Origin: Strobilurus pachycystidiatus
Taxonomy: Eukaryota > Basidiomycota > Agaricomycetes > Agaricales > Physalacriaceae
Assembly (NCBI GenBank): GCA_019915135.1
Contig: JAHLMK010000001.1
Location: 62,001 to 126,000 of the forward strand
DNA length: 64,000 nucleotides
Reading direction: 5' to 3'
The notes beneath the pieces were generated by a model. The model did no database searches, was not told where the DNA came from, and worked only from the letters and a program-made list of their open reading frames with translations. The position numbers and the translations under genes are program-made. Positions 1-11,138 of the stretch are shown piece by piece. Position 1 is the stretch's first letter. The number at the start of each line of letters is the position of its first letter.

Positions 1-1470
1 ACCTTGATGCCCCGCCGGACCGGGTGAGGCCCTCGTCGAACGACTTGGGCATGAACCATCGTCAACAGGGGCGGCGGAGCCGCCCGTTGTGTCGTTCGCT
101 CTTTCTTCCTTTGATACCTTGCCGAATGAGTATACTGACTTGAATAATCGTCGCTCCTACAGGACTTACCGCGCTCGCTCTGGAGTCTCAACTTGCGCGC
201 CCGTTGCTTGGGAAGGGAGACTACGACCGTTGACAATACGGGGAGACTATTGTCGATTCCGGTCCCGTTGCGCTCCGACTCCTCGATGAACGAACGCCAG
301 CTCCCGACTTGGAGATATTAACGTCGAACGGACGCCGAAGGTATGACCGTGGACGTAGTTCTGGGTACGTATGGTCTCTTCCTTAGTTCATAGTCAACCT
401 TTCTTGCTACTTACACATATATCACTACTATATTCATGTACCGTAGAGTATAACTTGAATGATAATTTTATCTTTCGTATCTACTGTACATGTAAACAAG
501 CTCTTACTATCGCACGTTGCTCTTTTCCTCTTACCGTGAAGACCACAGTGAGGGCCTTCCCTCTCTCGATGTGTTCTCTGCCTTACTGACTGTTGCCTCC
601 TTCCTAGGATTTGGTTTGCGACATGCGGCTCTCTTGTCCAACTCAGCCATGGATCGACCACCGGATGGTACGTCCGTGCATCGAGTACAGTCTTCTCGGT
701 CACTCATCTCTGGCAGCGTCTGGCTTCGACACCAGAGTACGAACACGGTAGTAAGCGCCTGCCTTTCTTGTTCGCTTCGTGCTTACCGATTCCACAGGAC
801 TAGGATCCCAAGTACTCTTGCCTTGACGAGGGATGATGAGCAACGGCACTTTGGCTTTGGATGGTACGTCCCAGATGGTCTTGTCTTTCCTTTGTTCTCA
901 CTGATACGTTCGCAGCCTCAACGTCTTCATCCTTCCTGTCCGCGGAGCGTATTCGGGAGATGACCGATACGCGTTGAGCAACAGCGCGTTCAGTACGTTG
1001 ACAATCTCATCTTATATCTTCGTGACTGACATATCCTTCCAGGACGTTTGCTGTGCGCTCATACGACAGAGTCACGCTTTCGTCCCCTGCCAGTCCGCTA
1101 CCTGGCGCGTGCCGAGCTTGGACATCGCGGACGGTGGCGGGCTGGTGGAAGAGCGTACCAAGGCAGGACTGCAAGGTAAGTAATCTTTACACTGCTTCAA
1201 GTGTGAGTACTCACGATTCTCGTTGACGCAGTTGGCGAGCGCAACAACGCACCTCGCCGCCTGGCAACATTTTACGTGTATCTTGAGTCGAGGTGCGCGT
1301 TCTCGTAGTTTATCTCCTCAATGTACTTGTAATTGCATGCCCGCCGTCAAGCCCTATTTGGCTACATACTTTGTCAACTTGGTAAGTCAATTTCCCGCAA
1401 GTCAACCGTGCTAACGACTTGTCTGTAGCTCAATCGCAGACCGCTGACATTCCCCTTGACAGCACTTACA
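1..1470 (+). repeat. Intron-dense dispersed repeat, copy 1 (cut by window edge)
   Basis: No long reading frame is present, yet the + strand shows a regular series of splice-like sites: donors near 552, 667, 751, 859, 988, 1176 and 1385, each followed about 50-60 nt later by a pyrimidine-rich tract and CAG or TAG. Intervening exon-like blocks are about 35-120 nt. The region aligns by eye, colinearly, with the reverse complement of 18,370-19,800, and the donor and acceptor positions are shared. Its first 100 nt, with a GGCGGCGGAGCCGCC palindrome, match the reverse complement of about 34,985-35,050. One spliced frame stays open through several blocks but is not kept in copy 2, so coding is doubtful. 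It could be a spliced non-coding transcript or a fast-evolving micro-exon gene. Confidence 0.6.
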
Positions 1471-1489
1471 CCGGAAAGGGCGCAGACCG

Positions 1490-1890
1490 GGGTGGTAAGG
1501 AGGGCGGGCGCGGGGGGTTGTGAGGGTGAGGACGGGAGGGGACCGCACGCGGGGGTGTTGGGCATGAGGACGTGAGGAGTGCGCGCGGGGTGGCGGTGGT
1601 GACGACGTGAGGAGGGCGAGCGCGGGCGTTGCGAGGGTGAGGACGTGAGGACGACGCGCCCCGGGAAGTGGTGAGGACGTTGGGAGGGCGCAGACGGGGG
1701 TTGGTGAGGATGTGAGGAGGGCAAATGCGGGGGGTGAGGATGTGAGGAGGGCGAGCGTGGGGGGAAGGTGGTGAGGACGTGAGGAGGGCACGCCTGAGGA
1801 AGGGGGTGCGTGAAACGGGGAGGATGCCTTGCTCGCCCTTCAGGGCAGGCAGACACAAAAAGGGAGGGTGCGAGGGTGCGAGGGTGGTAC
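1490..1890. repeat. G-rich imperfect minisatellite
   Basis: The + strand carries many imperfect copies of a motif like GTGAGGACGTGAGGAGGGCG with strong purine bias. Proline-rich open frames on the minus strand here are by-products of the composition. It lies directly after the end of intron-dense repeat copy 1. Confidence 0.75.
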
Positions 1891-2402
1891 ACGGCGGGAA
1901 ACGGGGAATGGGAGCCATTGACGTGCTTCATGAACTTGAAACTTGCTTTACTATGGACTTAAACCTTTGTTACATATCTTTGACTGTTACTTACCTTTAC
2001 TTTACGATCAGTTCCGGGCTTTGTAGTGTACTCAAAAACATTACCGAGGGCGTGACACCGGGCGACGGACATGTTCCGCTCCCTCTAAGTACAAAACACG
2101 TCCATCGTCGAGACTTTACATACCTGCGACGAGTCTCGAGCCTTGTAGTGCACGCCCCGTTCCGAATTCACATCGAGAGCTCATACTCATAATCAAAATG
2201 CATTCAAAAGATGTAAGTAAAAGGTATCTGGAAATCCAAAACGGCAACGAAAGATGAAGGAAAACAGTATGAGACACATCACTCAGTCTTCTCCGCATTC
2301 CCATTCCCTCTCGTCAGTCCAGCAGCAGCTAGCCCTCTTGCAGCAAACACACCGCCGCGTCTCTCGATGCCGGCCATCTCGTGCGAAGTGTTGATTTTGA
2401 TG

Positions 2403-3808
2403 CTAATGCTCGTCGGGTGCTACGTGACCGTCAGGACTCAGCGACCGACCAAGTAGCTCATGAAACGAACGAACCTTGCCATGCGGACTGGACTTGCTCC
2501 TGAACGTCCCCAAACTATTTGTCCCCCTGAGCTCGACGACCGATCCCCCAATAGTCTGAGTCTGGAACCCATGGCTCGTCTTGAACTTGACAGAGCTGGG
2601 ACTCCCACCCTGCCCACAAGTCATCCCCAACCCCACTTCCTCGCTCGTCGTATGCACCACGCCTCCCTCCGACGACCCCGAGTAGCGGAATCGTCTCCGT
2701 GCGTTGAGGGTGGCGAGGAGGCTGTTGGAGTAGAGCCGGCCCAAGCAGAAGAAGAAACCGATGTAGATGAAGGTGCGCGGGGCGGCGAGGATGCTGATGA
2801 GGCTGGCGACGGCGCAGAGCGCGGTCACGGCGCCGGTACTGATGGTGAACAAGATCAGCGTGCCGATCATGCGGCGGCTGTGCTCAAAGCCGGCGCGGGC
2901 GCGGGAGAGGCGGAGCAGGTGGACGAGGGAGAGCGCTATGAAGAGATCGCCGGCTGCGGCGAGGGAGTTGACGGTGACGCTGAGGGACTGGGGGTACGGT
3001 TAGCGGCAGGATGGGGAGGGTGAAGAGAAGTTGCAAATACATTGAGCGTGGTCAATTCCTCGAAGGTCTTCACGCGGACGAGAGCGTAGACGCCGAAGAC
3101 CATGAGGGAAAACTGTTCGAGGGAACATCAGCGAATGAGCGGATGAGATGCGATGAGACATACACAGAGAGCAGTGATCCAAATGGTTTTGTTCGACAGG
3201 CGCCACACGCGCAGCGTCAAAAACCTGCGCGTCAATCGATTAGAGTAGTTTCTATGTTCAAAAGCGCCAGCTCACCCTTGCACCAACAACGCTGTCAAGC
3301 CGTTGAAGATGACCTCGAGGAGCAGACTCCAGACGGTCTCGCCGAGGATGACCGGGTTGGAGTAGGTGGTGATGGCGTAGGTGTATACTGTGAACGCAGC
3401 GTGAGCAAGTGCAAGTGTAAAACAGAACCAGGAGAGCGCACTGACCGGTATGGCTGATCAGGCCCTGGTGGACCGTGTCAAAGACCGTCACGACGATGAC
3501 GAGCGCCTTGAGGCGCGGGCCGTCCGAGTGCCAGTGGTGCGTCAGGTAGGAGACCGTTTGGAGGAGAGTCACGCCGAGGAGCCTGGAACGAGCGAGCGTT
3601 GGCGAGACGGTTGAGGAGAAACACCACAAGGCAGCACAAAAAAGAGAAACTCACACCCCAGCGACGACTACGCCAATGTACGCCGCACCGATACTGTACC
3701 GCAAAAAAAAACCGTTAGTCAGATGGAAAACGAACTCGGTGGTGGATCTTCGCTCGAGGCGCAGATGAGAATGTCGGCAGAAAGGGGTTTCGCCGTCATC
3801 ACGGGCAT
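2403..3808 (-). CDS. DUF6534-family multi-pass membrane protein (possibly with a chimeric first exon)
   Basis: Spliced minus-strand exons give the typical order of this basidiomycete family: an entry helix (IGAAYIGVVVAG, about 3,656-3,693), then LLGVTLLQTVSYL, a DTVHQGLISH segment, SNPVILGETVWSLLLEVIFN, a RVWRLSNK loop, VNSLAAAGDLFIALSLVHLL, and the hallmark RLYSNSLLATLNARRRFR close to the C-terminus. About seven hydrophobic segments are expected, so it is probably an integral membrane protein; no function is known for the family. Introns are about 50-70 nt. The usual first exon is missing. The nearest in-frame upstream exon (from 3,808) reads P4-ATPase-like sequence and splices in frame over a 38-nt intron with a CTAAC branch-like site. 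Family call is firm; the start is uncertain. Confidence 0.75.
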
Positions 3809-4600
3809 CCTCTCACATGCGCTTGGCCAGTGCGGATGCGTAACGCGACGGGAGGACGTCAATGAGAGTTGATTTAGAGATGTGTGGCATGTACGAGTGG
3901 CAGTGGCCGTTAATGGTGCTGGTCGGGGAGACAGGCTCGTCGAGCTGTGTGCGCTGGATGGGCTTGTGTTCGTTGCTCCTGCCGTTTTCCAGAGCTTTGT
4001 CCGTGACGGTCTCGGGCTTCTGGTGCTCGCCATTCTCCGCCCTGCTTTCCGGCGTCGGTCTTCTCGCCCCTCGTTACTCCTCCAAGCCATTATCCCGCCA
4101 AAGAAATTGATCGACTTGGCCGCCGTCAAGTCGGACTGGGTGTCCAATGACCGCCGCCCTCGAGGACGCGCACCATGGTCCGGTTCGCGCGTGCATCGCT
4201 CTGGTGCCGTTTGACGTCTTCGTATGCATCATGATCCTAGAACGTAGGCGTCAGCCGGTGAGTGATGGGAAACATCTATGGAACGCACCTTGGCGGCGGT
4301 GATACCCGAGACAACCAACAGTGGAAAGATGACCAGTCCGTGCTGATCGTCGAGAACTTGTTGAAGAACTGCAGAACAGCGATCGCGAGGAAGAACCTGA
4401 AGAGGACGGTCGTGGCAGAGTGCAGGGCGCGTCAGTGGCGCCAAAAGCGGCGGCAAATATTGTACAACTGTGTCGCAGGGCGGGAAAGAGCGAGGACGCG
4501 AAGACGGCAAGCAGCAGGTGGTCGTCGTCGTGGTCAGAGAGCAAGCCGGGTAAATGCCGAGGATCCCAAGAAAAATGGGATCCTCGGCATTCACCGATGA
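3725..4600 (-). pseudogene. P4-type ATPase (phospholipid flippase) 5' fragment, decayed
   Basis: Minus-strand translations in shifting frames show family landmarks in the right order: FRFFLAIAVLQFFNKFSTIS, then after a one-base shift GLVIFPLLVVSGITAAK, then across an intron DAYEDVKRHQSDARANRTMV, a KSINFFGGIM stretch, a hydrophilic linker, and PLSADILICASSED, which corresponds to the conserved PADI.ICATSE region of flippases. The phosphorylation (DKTGT) and later domains are absent: sequence similarity stops where the DUF6534 gene begins. Frameshifts and stops mean no functional flippase can be made. This is a truncated remnant, part of which may serve as a new first exon for the neighbour. 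Confidence 0.7.
4553..4591. other. Perfect inverted repeat (hairpin 1 of a tandem pair)
   Basis: AATGCCGAGGATCCCA at 4,553-4,568 is exactly complementary to 4,576-4,591, leaving a 7-nt A-rich loop. It sits beside the truncated end of the flippase remnant. Confidence 0.85.
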
Positions 4601-4649
4601 CGTGTTACGGCCTTGGGATTTGCGAGATCCTAAGGCCGTAACACGTCAT
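4597..4649. other. Perfect inverted repeat (hairpin 2 of a tandem pair)
   Basis: ATGACGTGTTACGGCCTT at 4,597-4,614 is exactly complementary to 4,632-4,649. The stem continues through a G-T pair and four more pairs to a 7-nt loop (TTGCGAG). Only five bases separate it from hairpin 1. Confidence 0.85.
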
Positions 4650-4969
4650 GTTCTCCTAACGCTCGCCATATCTTTACCTGCTTTTGCTCAACACACGGCG
4701 TAGGTACTGGATGGATTGCACCGGACGAACGCCCGCAGGATATGTTCAAAGACGCGTATGCCCCAATTTGATCCTCCTCCGTCACATTTGGTTTACGACG
4801 GTTCAATATGGACCAGGGCATGTCATAGATGTCCCTGGTCACCATCAGAAAGGGAGTAGTACTAGTAGCCTGATACGACGGACTAATCGTAAAGCCTAAA
4901 GGGTCACCAGATTCACCCTGCATGATTCTGCAACTGCTCGCCCCTACCGTTGTGTATCCTTTCACTATC

Positions 4970-7900
4970 ATGGGCCGACGAAAAAAAACCAGAAAATACT
5001 CCAAGATCGACTACCCATTCAAGGAGGTGGGCCCCACAGAGACTGGCCCTATTTTCCAGGAGCCAACGGACGAAGTCGAGCAGTCGCAGGTCTAGTCCTT
5101 GCTTTTTCTTGTATGTTCTGCACTCATATTCCCTCCCAGCAACTGCACATTACGCTCCGCCAGAAGTGTCAAGCTTGGCCTCCTTCAACAAAGCAGGCGC
5201 AGATAGACTTCCTTCTGGACGGCTTCCATTACGATGCAGTACAGAACACGTATCACGCAAAAAAGGCCTCCCCGGACGGAATATTCGAGACGTGTCGACA
5301 CGACCAGCCAAAATTCGATGGACATATGTCCGACGCTTGTGTGGTCCTGGGTGCTGCCAACTGCGCCATTTCCTCGGCTTTCGCAAGCTCTGCTCGAGGC
5401 GTCTCTGTCATCTTAGGGTTCGGAAACCCCCAGAGCAATACGAAAACCACGATGGGGGGGACGATCATCTGCACCCAGCAGGATTTGCGCGTATACCTGG
5501 AGAGGGTTTTCCTTCTTCGGTCAAAACGCGACCACGTCACCTCCGGTCGAAAGCCGGTCAAAGAGTTTGTACGTCAAACCGAGGGGTTTGAGCAACTAGC
5601 GTCCCACCTGATTCATCACGGCCTGCTGAGCGTCGATGCGCAGGAGTTCTTCCGCCTCCAGCGGGGAAATCCCCTGGGCGTAGAGCTACCCAACTTTGAG
5701 CGCCGCTGGGTGGGACGCTGTTCGTTCGGGTGTGGAGCGTTCCCTCTCACCTCAAGAGACATTGACTGGTCAAAAAGACGTTACGCGCTACCTGTCTACT
5801 GCCCCAGGCATAAATGCACCAACCCTAAACAAAACAGCACTGTCGAAGTTGTCCCCGGTTTTCTTGCACAGGCTGCCTATGGGGTCAAGAGCGATTATCT
5901 GGTCTACGCCAGTCGCATCGAACCTCTTCCTGGTGGAATCTCCCCTATTATCGTCTCCTGCACCTCCGCTCTCCCCAGCACCTCCACTAGTGTCACCGCG
6001 TCCCCCGCTGTTCCCAACACTTCTGCCACGACTACTGCCTCCCCCAAGGACCCTGTCCCTCCGGCCTGGTTTCCTCCCTGTCTCACAGAGCTGGCGACGA
6101 TTTCAATTGACCAGCGTCATAGCCATTTCTTCGATCTGGTCTGGCACATCTCAAACAACGATTATCCTCAGCTGCAGTGTTTCGAGAGCAGCCTTGCCAG
6201 GACGGTCATCGGGAATGTGCACGTCCTTGCCAGGGAGCTTCTGGAAACGGTCTCCACTTTTTTGAGTGATGCAGACGAAGCGCTTACGCATGCGCATCCA
6301 TCTGCAAGACCTATCCTGTCCAAAGCGTCAGTTATTGTATTATTTTCCCATTCGTTGAATTTTGACATACGTCCCTAGCTCGAAACTAAAGCTGATGGCG
6401 TTCCGTCATCATGACACCAGTCGACAGTATGCCCGGCCCGCGATCCTTCTCGTCTTTGCCCCACTCTTGCTCAAGCTGTGCAGAATCCTGGCGCCGAAGA
6501 TCATACCACCCATTAAATTCACTTTGGACCCCTTGCATGTGGCGGTGTTGGACCTGCTCAAAGACAAGGCTATCGGTACAAAGGGGGACGGTGTAATGAC
6601 CGAGATGACAAGCGCGGAGCTCTCCGCCGCATGGTTTTGGTATGCGAAGGCCACCTTTGAGCAGGAGGCAGAGTTGGGACAAGCGTCTTTGGTTCAGCAG
6701 ATCGCTGCCCTCACTGCTCACTCCGGGGATGGAAAGGACTTCTCCGATGCCAAACGACTCACAGGAAACCTTCTCAAGCTTGCGCGCAACGGGATGGCTT
6801 TTGCCATCAATGCCGTCACTTCACAGGAGGCAAAGATTGCGCAAAGTGAGGGACGCGAGATTCAGTGGGAAGTTGGCAAAACCTCTCCGGGACCCCCCCC
6901 TCCATGGACGCCTACTTTTCGAAAAGCGGATCCGCCGCCTCCGCCGAAGCGGCAACCAAGGAGCCGTCCCAGAGAGAAGGGCATAGGAGGATCGGAGAGC
7001 GAGGTAGTGCAGCGTGATCATGCTGGGGATGGAGAGCATCGAGGGAAAGGAAGAGGGCGCGGACGAGGAAGAGGGCGAGGGCGCGGACGAGGGCGAGGGC
7101 GAGGGCGAGGGCGAGGGAGAGGGAGAGGAAGTGGGTCTGCTGCAGCGAAGGAAGCTCACAGCGACGGGAGTGAGACTGAGGAGGGGACTGAGACCGAGGA
7201 GGGGAGTGAGCGCAGGCCAAACGCAAGCGGCGCTGGTGGTGGGGTGGAGAAGGGGAATCAGAAGGCGGGCGATGGGGAGTCTGAAGAGGGGGGCTTGCTT
7301 GTGGGAGCGAGTGGCGGGGACTCTGAACTTGAAAACCTGCGTGTGGGAGTTGATGAAGATGTTGAGCGCGAGGGGGATGGAGATCGTTTCCTCCTGACCG
7401 GAACGGAAGATGAGCAGATTGACCAGCTCTTCGGCCAACTGAAGGTATTCTAGCGATTTATCTTTTTTTCAATATCGACCTAACAGCGTCTAGTCCATGT
7501 CATGTGGAGACAATGGTTCCGATGACGAGGTCGATGAAGCTCCACATCCAGACATGCCAAAGCCTGTCAAAGGAGCCTTTTTCACGTAAGTCCTGATTTT
7601 ACACCTAATGAATCTCGCCTGACCAATTCTAGCGCTCTGGAGGAACAGGCCGCTAGGCAGACGAAAGCTGGCGGGGTCCATCCTACCCTCCGAGACATTT
7701 GGATCTCAATAGACCGCATCAGCCGCGTCCAGCCATCTGTGAGAAGCGTTCAGCCAAACCTAGCTGGTACCAGCTTCGAAATGTTTCACGGGACCAATTC
7801 TCTTGGGAGCTATGCTCTTGCGGACGTTGCCGCTGGGATTCAGGATGCCTTCCAGCGGTTGGAAGCCAAGTTACTTGAACGCTACCCCTCCTACGCCAAG

Positions 7901-10228
7901 CTGAAACGAACCGTCAGCAATCTTGTCGACGACCCACAAGCCCGTATTGGCGTCTTTGAGCGCCCGGAGAACGTAGCCTTTCTCAAAGAGTTTGTCGACT
8001 CCATTCCTCCACCTCCCGTTCATGGAACCGGTCGGAGTAGCAAAGCTACAGCCGCGCGTACATCTCTCAAGGAGACGCAGGAGCTGAGGGACGATTTTGT
8101 CCCGCTTGTGATGAACTGCGGTGGTATCGCCCCCAGGGACTGGCAGGTGGCTGTAGCACGACTCATTGCCGAGGTGGAGGGCAAGCTCAACCGTAATCTG
8201 CGGTTTGATGGCTTGACCGCCATCCTCGGTAATTTCATTCCCAAGCAGGGGTTGTTGGCGGAATATCTTGCCTTCTTTGCTTTTCCCGAGCAGTTTGCTT
8301 CGATCTTTGTATGGCTTTTCGGTGTTTTACGCCCTGTGGAAATCTCACTCTGTGAGGCTCATGGATTTGACGAGGCTGCTGATCTCTACAGACAATATCT
8401 CTTTGTCCGCGCCCCCTACCGCAGTAGTCCCGGTCGCCTTTTCACCGGGACCGACATCAACAGCCTGCTGTTGAAGTCCCTGACCTGCCAAAGCTCGCGC
8501 ACCCTCCGTCAGCTGGGCACAGCGATCATCCGAAAACTACAACCTCACCTCAACTATGGTACGTGTCTTCAACAGTACGCGGACGGCTGACTTACATCCG
8601 ATAGGTCACATGCACAGTGAGAAAGCGAGGAAGGGCATTGCACCTATCAACGCCAACGGTCAACACACCAATGCTGTGGGCGATAGTCATTACGGTCGTT
8701 CTCCGTCTGAGCACAGTGGTTACGTCGCAGCGGTAGCAGCATTCCAGCGGCCAGTCTCAGTTGCATTTCATACTCTCTATGGCTTCGTCACAACTTCGCC
8801 GGATAGCACATCACCGACTCCTCCGCAGATCTCCTACGCAGTGTCCCTCTCCAAGCTCACAGTATCAAAAATGATCTCTGCTTGTCATTCCCGAGATGTC
8901 TCTTGTACTCTCATTCGCTCGCGTCTTGACACAAATCCTTACACCCAAGCCTTCCTCCTGCAGAAGAGTCTCTGCTGCGTCATTGCCGCCCTTGCCCCTC
9001 CCAGTGAGGCCCAATTCACCTACAACATGGTTGCACTACTCCTGCCATCCAGAGTCGCCCTGGGAGTCTGTCTGGTGTGTCCCTTTCATTATCTCTAGGC
9101 CGTCCTAGTGCTAAATGATTCTTCGAGTTGCGTTATGCACTGGTCGAGGGACTGGAAACGTTAAAAGCAGGCCGTCCGGTGGAGTCCAGCATCTGGCTTG
9201 AACTTCAGTCAGCATCTTCCCCAAACATAGATCACACAAATCAGCTCGCGAATTTGACCTCTCAGCTACAACTGGTCAAGAATCGTGAGATGGTTGGACT
9301 CTGGCAGGAACTCGCGTTCAGAGTACATGCGGCGGAAGTTCTGGGTACCGCGACCACATCAGCGCATATTGACCACTTTGCGCTCACAACAGCGAGGTAT
9401 ACGGCCTCCGATCTTGACCGGGACGCATCTGGACCACACCTGGCAGCAGATGTGGACATGCATGAAGACGAGTGGACCGTGTCACCCAGGCCGTCTGTAC
9501 CTGAACCGCAGCTGCAAACTGATGTAGACATGCTTGAAGAAGATCCTACACCGTTTCAGGCGACATCACGGTGATTTTGTCCGATTTCTGCTTTTATATA
9601 ATAACTAACCTTCCTTCATAGACCAAAGCGTCGGGCTAAACGGCCAATTGTCGACGATGGAAGCGACACAGAGACGGAGCCACGAATCAAAAGGAAGCAG
9701 CATGAGGACGATGACGACGAGTACAGACCGTCCTCCCCTAAGCCATCCCTGTAAGTTTCGCCTCCTCACAGCAGACTACCACTGAGTTATATTTGTCCAC
9801 AGCATGCAGCTGCACAAACACTCGGATCAGGAGCACGAGTCAACAACCGGTCTGAATGCGGAGCGGTCATCGCCTGCCCCACGCCGTGCAGGGTTCGTTA
9901 GTTTGCTACCTATTCCAGACCATACTCACATGTGTTTCCCCTATTCAGACGCCGCCCGCTGGTCATTTGCGACAGTGACTCCGAAATCGACGTAGGCTCT
10001 TGGTAAGACTGTCCTTAGGGTATTGATTTTGCTATGCTGATGTTCTATAGGCAGAAAAGGTTGAGGAGGAAGAGGAAGGCCACCGATTCGCACGAAGATG
10101 ATGGGAGCGAGCAAGGTGACAAGCCGACGTCTTCTTATGACGACAGCAGTAGCCAAACGGCGGTCCGCCCAAAGAAGATGCAAAAACTGTATCCTGTTGT
10201 CGTAATACCACGGCGTCATGCCGCTTAG
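4970..10228 (+). CDS. Large multi-exon gene of unknown function with RG-repeat tract
   Basis: About eleven exons join in frame through short GT-AG introns (for example 5,090-5,139 and 6,328-6,379) to give roughly 1,580 residues. It begins MGRRKKTRKYSKIDYPFKEV. Visible parts: a cysteine/histidine-rich patch CSFGCG...YCPRHKC near residue 240 that could bind zinc; a long R-G/E-G repeat (about 7,041-7,134) followed by an acidic low-complexity stretch; a folded-looking region (exon about 7,634-8,557) ending TLRQLGTAIIRKLQPHLNY; then GHMHSEKARKG...SHYGRSPSEHSGY; and a basic, acidic-patch C-terminus suggesting nuclear location. The LRQLGTAIIRK...GH...YGR layout resembles, in my judgement, the segment accompanying RecQ-like helicases in some agaric proteins, but no helicase motifs are present. 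I do not recognise the family. Confidence 0.65.
7041..7134 (+). repeat. In-frame GA/GC hexamer repeat encoding RG dipeptides
   Basis: Repeats of GAGGGC and GCGGAC-like hexamers encode a run of Arg-Gly inside the large unknown gene. RG tracts are commonly RNA-binding, but here only the repeat itself is visible. Confidence 0.8.
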
Positions 10229-10399
10229 CTTGGGTGTAGACTAGATTAATCAATCAATACGCAATGATCTAATTCCTGCGCCAGGTGGAAAGAAAGTTCG
10301 GCGGAGAGCTAGGCATGACCTACTTGACAACGAATTTTCTTCTGCATCGTGATAACGCTGGTCCATATGTTCACAATCAGGCCGCTGCTGTTCTGGCCA

Positions 10400-10557
10400 A
10401 GGTCGAATTGGAAGTGGGAGCATCAACGCGCACAGAGGCGAAAGGACAGACGCCGAGTAACGTTGCGCTGAGACATTGCGTGATAGTGACGCCTCCTGCC
10501 TAAGGATCACGGACAATGCCGAGGGTCCCCAAATTTTGTGGACATCACCATTTTGCC
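10400..10557. repeat. Short dispersed repeat R2, copy 1
   Basis: The block around CTGAGACATTGCGTGATAG and the following segment ending AATTTTGTGGACATCAC is closely matched at about 50,080-50,207. Both lie outside genes, this copy just after the large unknown gene. Confidence 0.65.
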
Positions 10558-10559
10558 AT

Positions 10560-11138
10560 CGTACTCCCACCAGACCTTCGTACTTTCTGAAATACAGAGT
10601 GAGCTCTGCTACTCTGTACTGGCGATTTCTTTTTGGACAGCATTTCTCGTGACATCATGTCTGTGTTGCGCGCTGCCAGGACCTTGCCTTAACCGCCTCA
10701 CAAGAAGATCCAGATGCTAAGAGCACTGTAGAGAAACCTAGTCATTCATATATCTCACGCGCACCTCAGTCACGTTTTTGAATGTTATATTGCCTTACGC
10801 GATGCTCAAATGGCAGCTATCAGCTTCCTTCATGAACACAAGTACGGTACACTCTAATGTAAAATAATCGTTTTGTGCGGCGTCTGGTATCCCAGTCTAA
10901 ACAGTTTTCCTCATACCAAGGACGGCCAAGGAGAGAAGACAAGACTCGCGTATGGATCGCTTATATGATCCAGAAGATTGCGAGGCGACCAAACCCGGCA
11001 CATGCTCACGAGACAAACGACGCACATTTGAGCAGAGCACAGAGGAACGACGCATGGTCACTCGGCGTTTGCTGAGGCCTGGGCGTCGGCACGGTGCCGC
11101 GCTCGTCATGTGGCATGGCCTGGCCATCGTTAGCCTTC
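10560..11138. other. Intergenic stretch, nothing recognised
   Basis: Only short overlapping open frames without coding character; no gene, repeat or RNA was recognised. Confidence 0.5.

Noticed and set aside
1374..1931. Long proline/serine-rich open frames on the minus strand
   Set aside because: They follow entirely from the G-rich minisatellite; all three frames stay open and give low-complexity peptides.
6821..7438. Ser/Pro-rich minus-strand frame opposite the RG repeat
   Set aside because: It is the antisense of the repeat in the large unknown gene, which has good exon structure on the plus strand.
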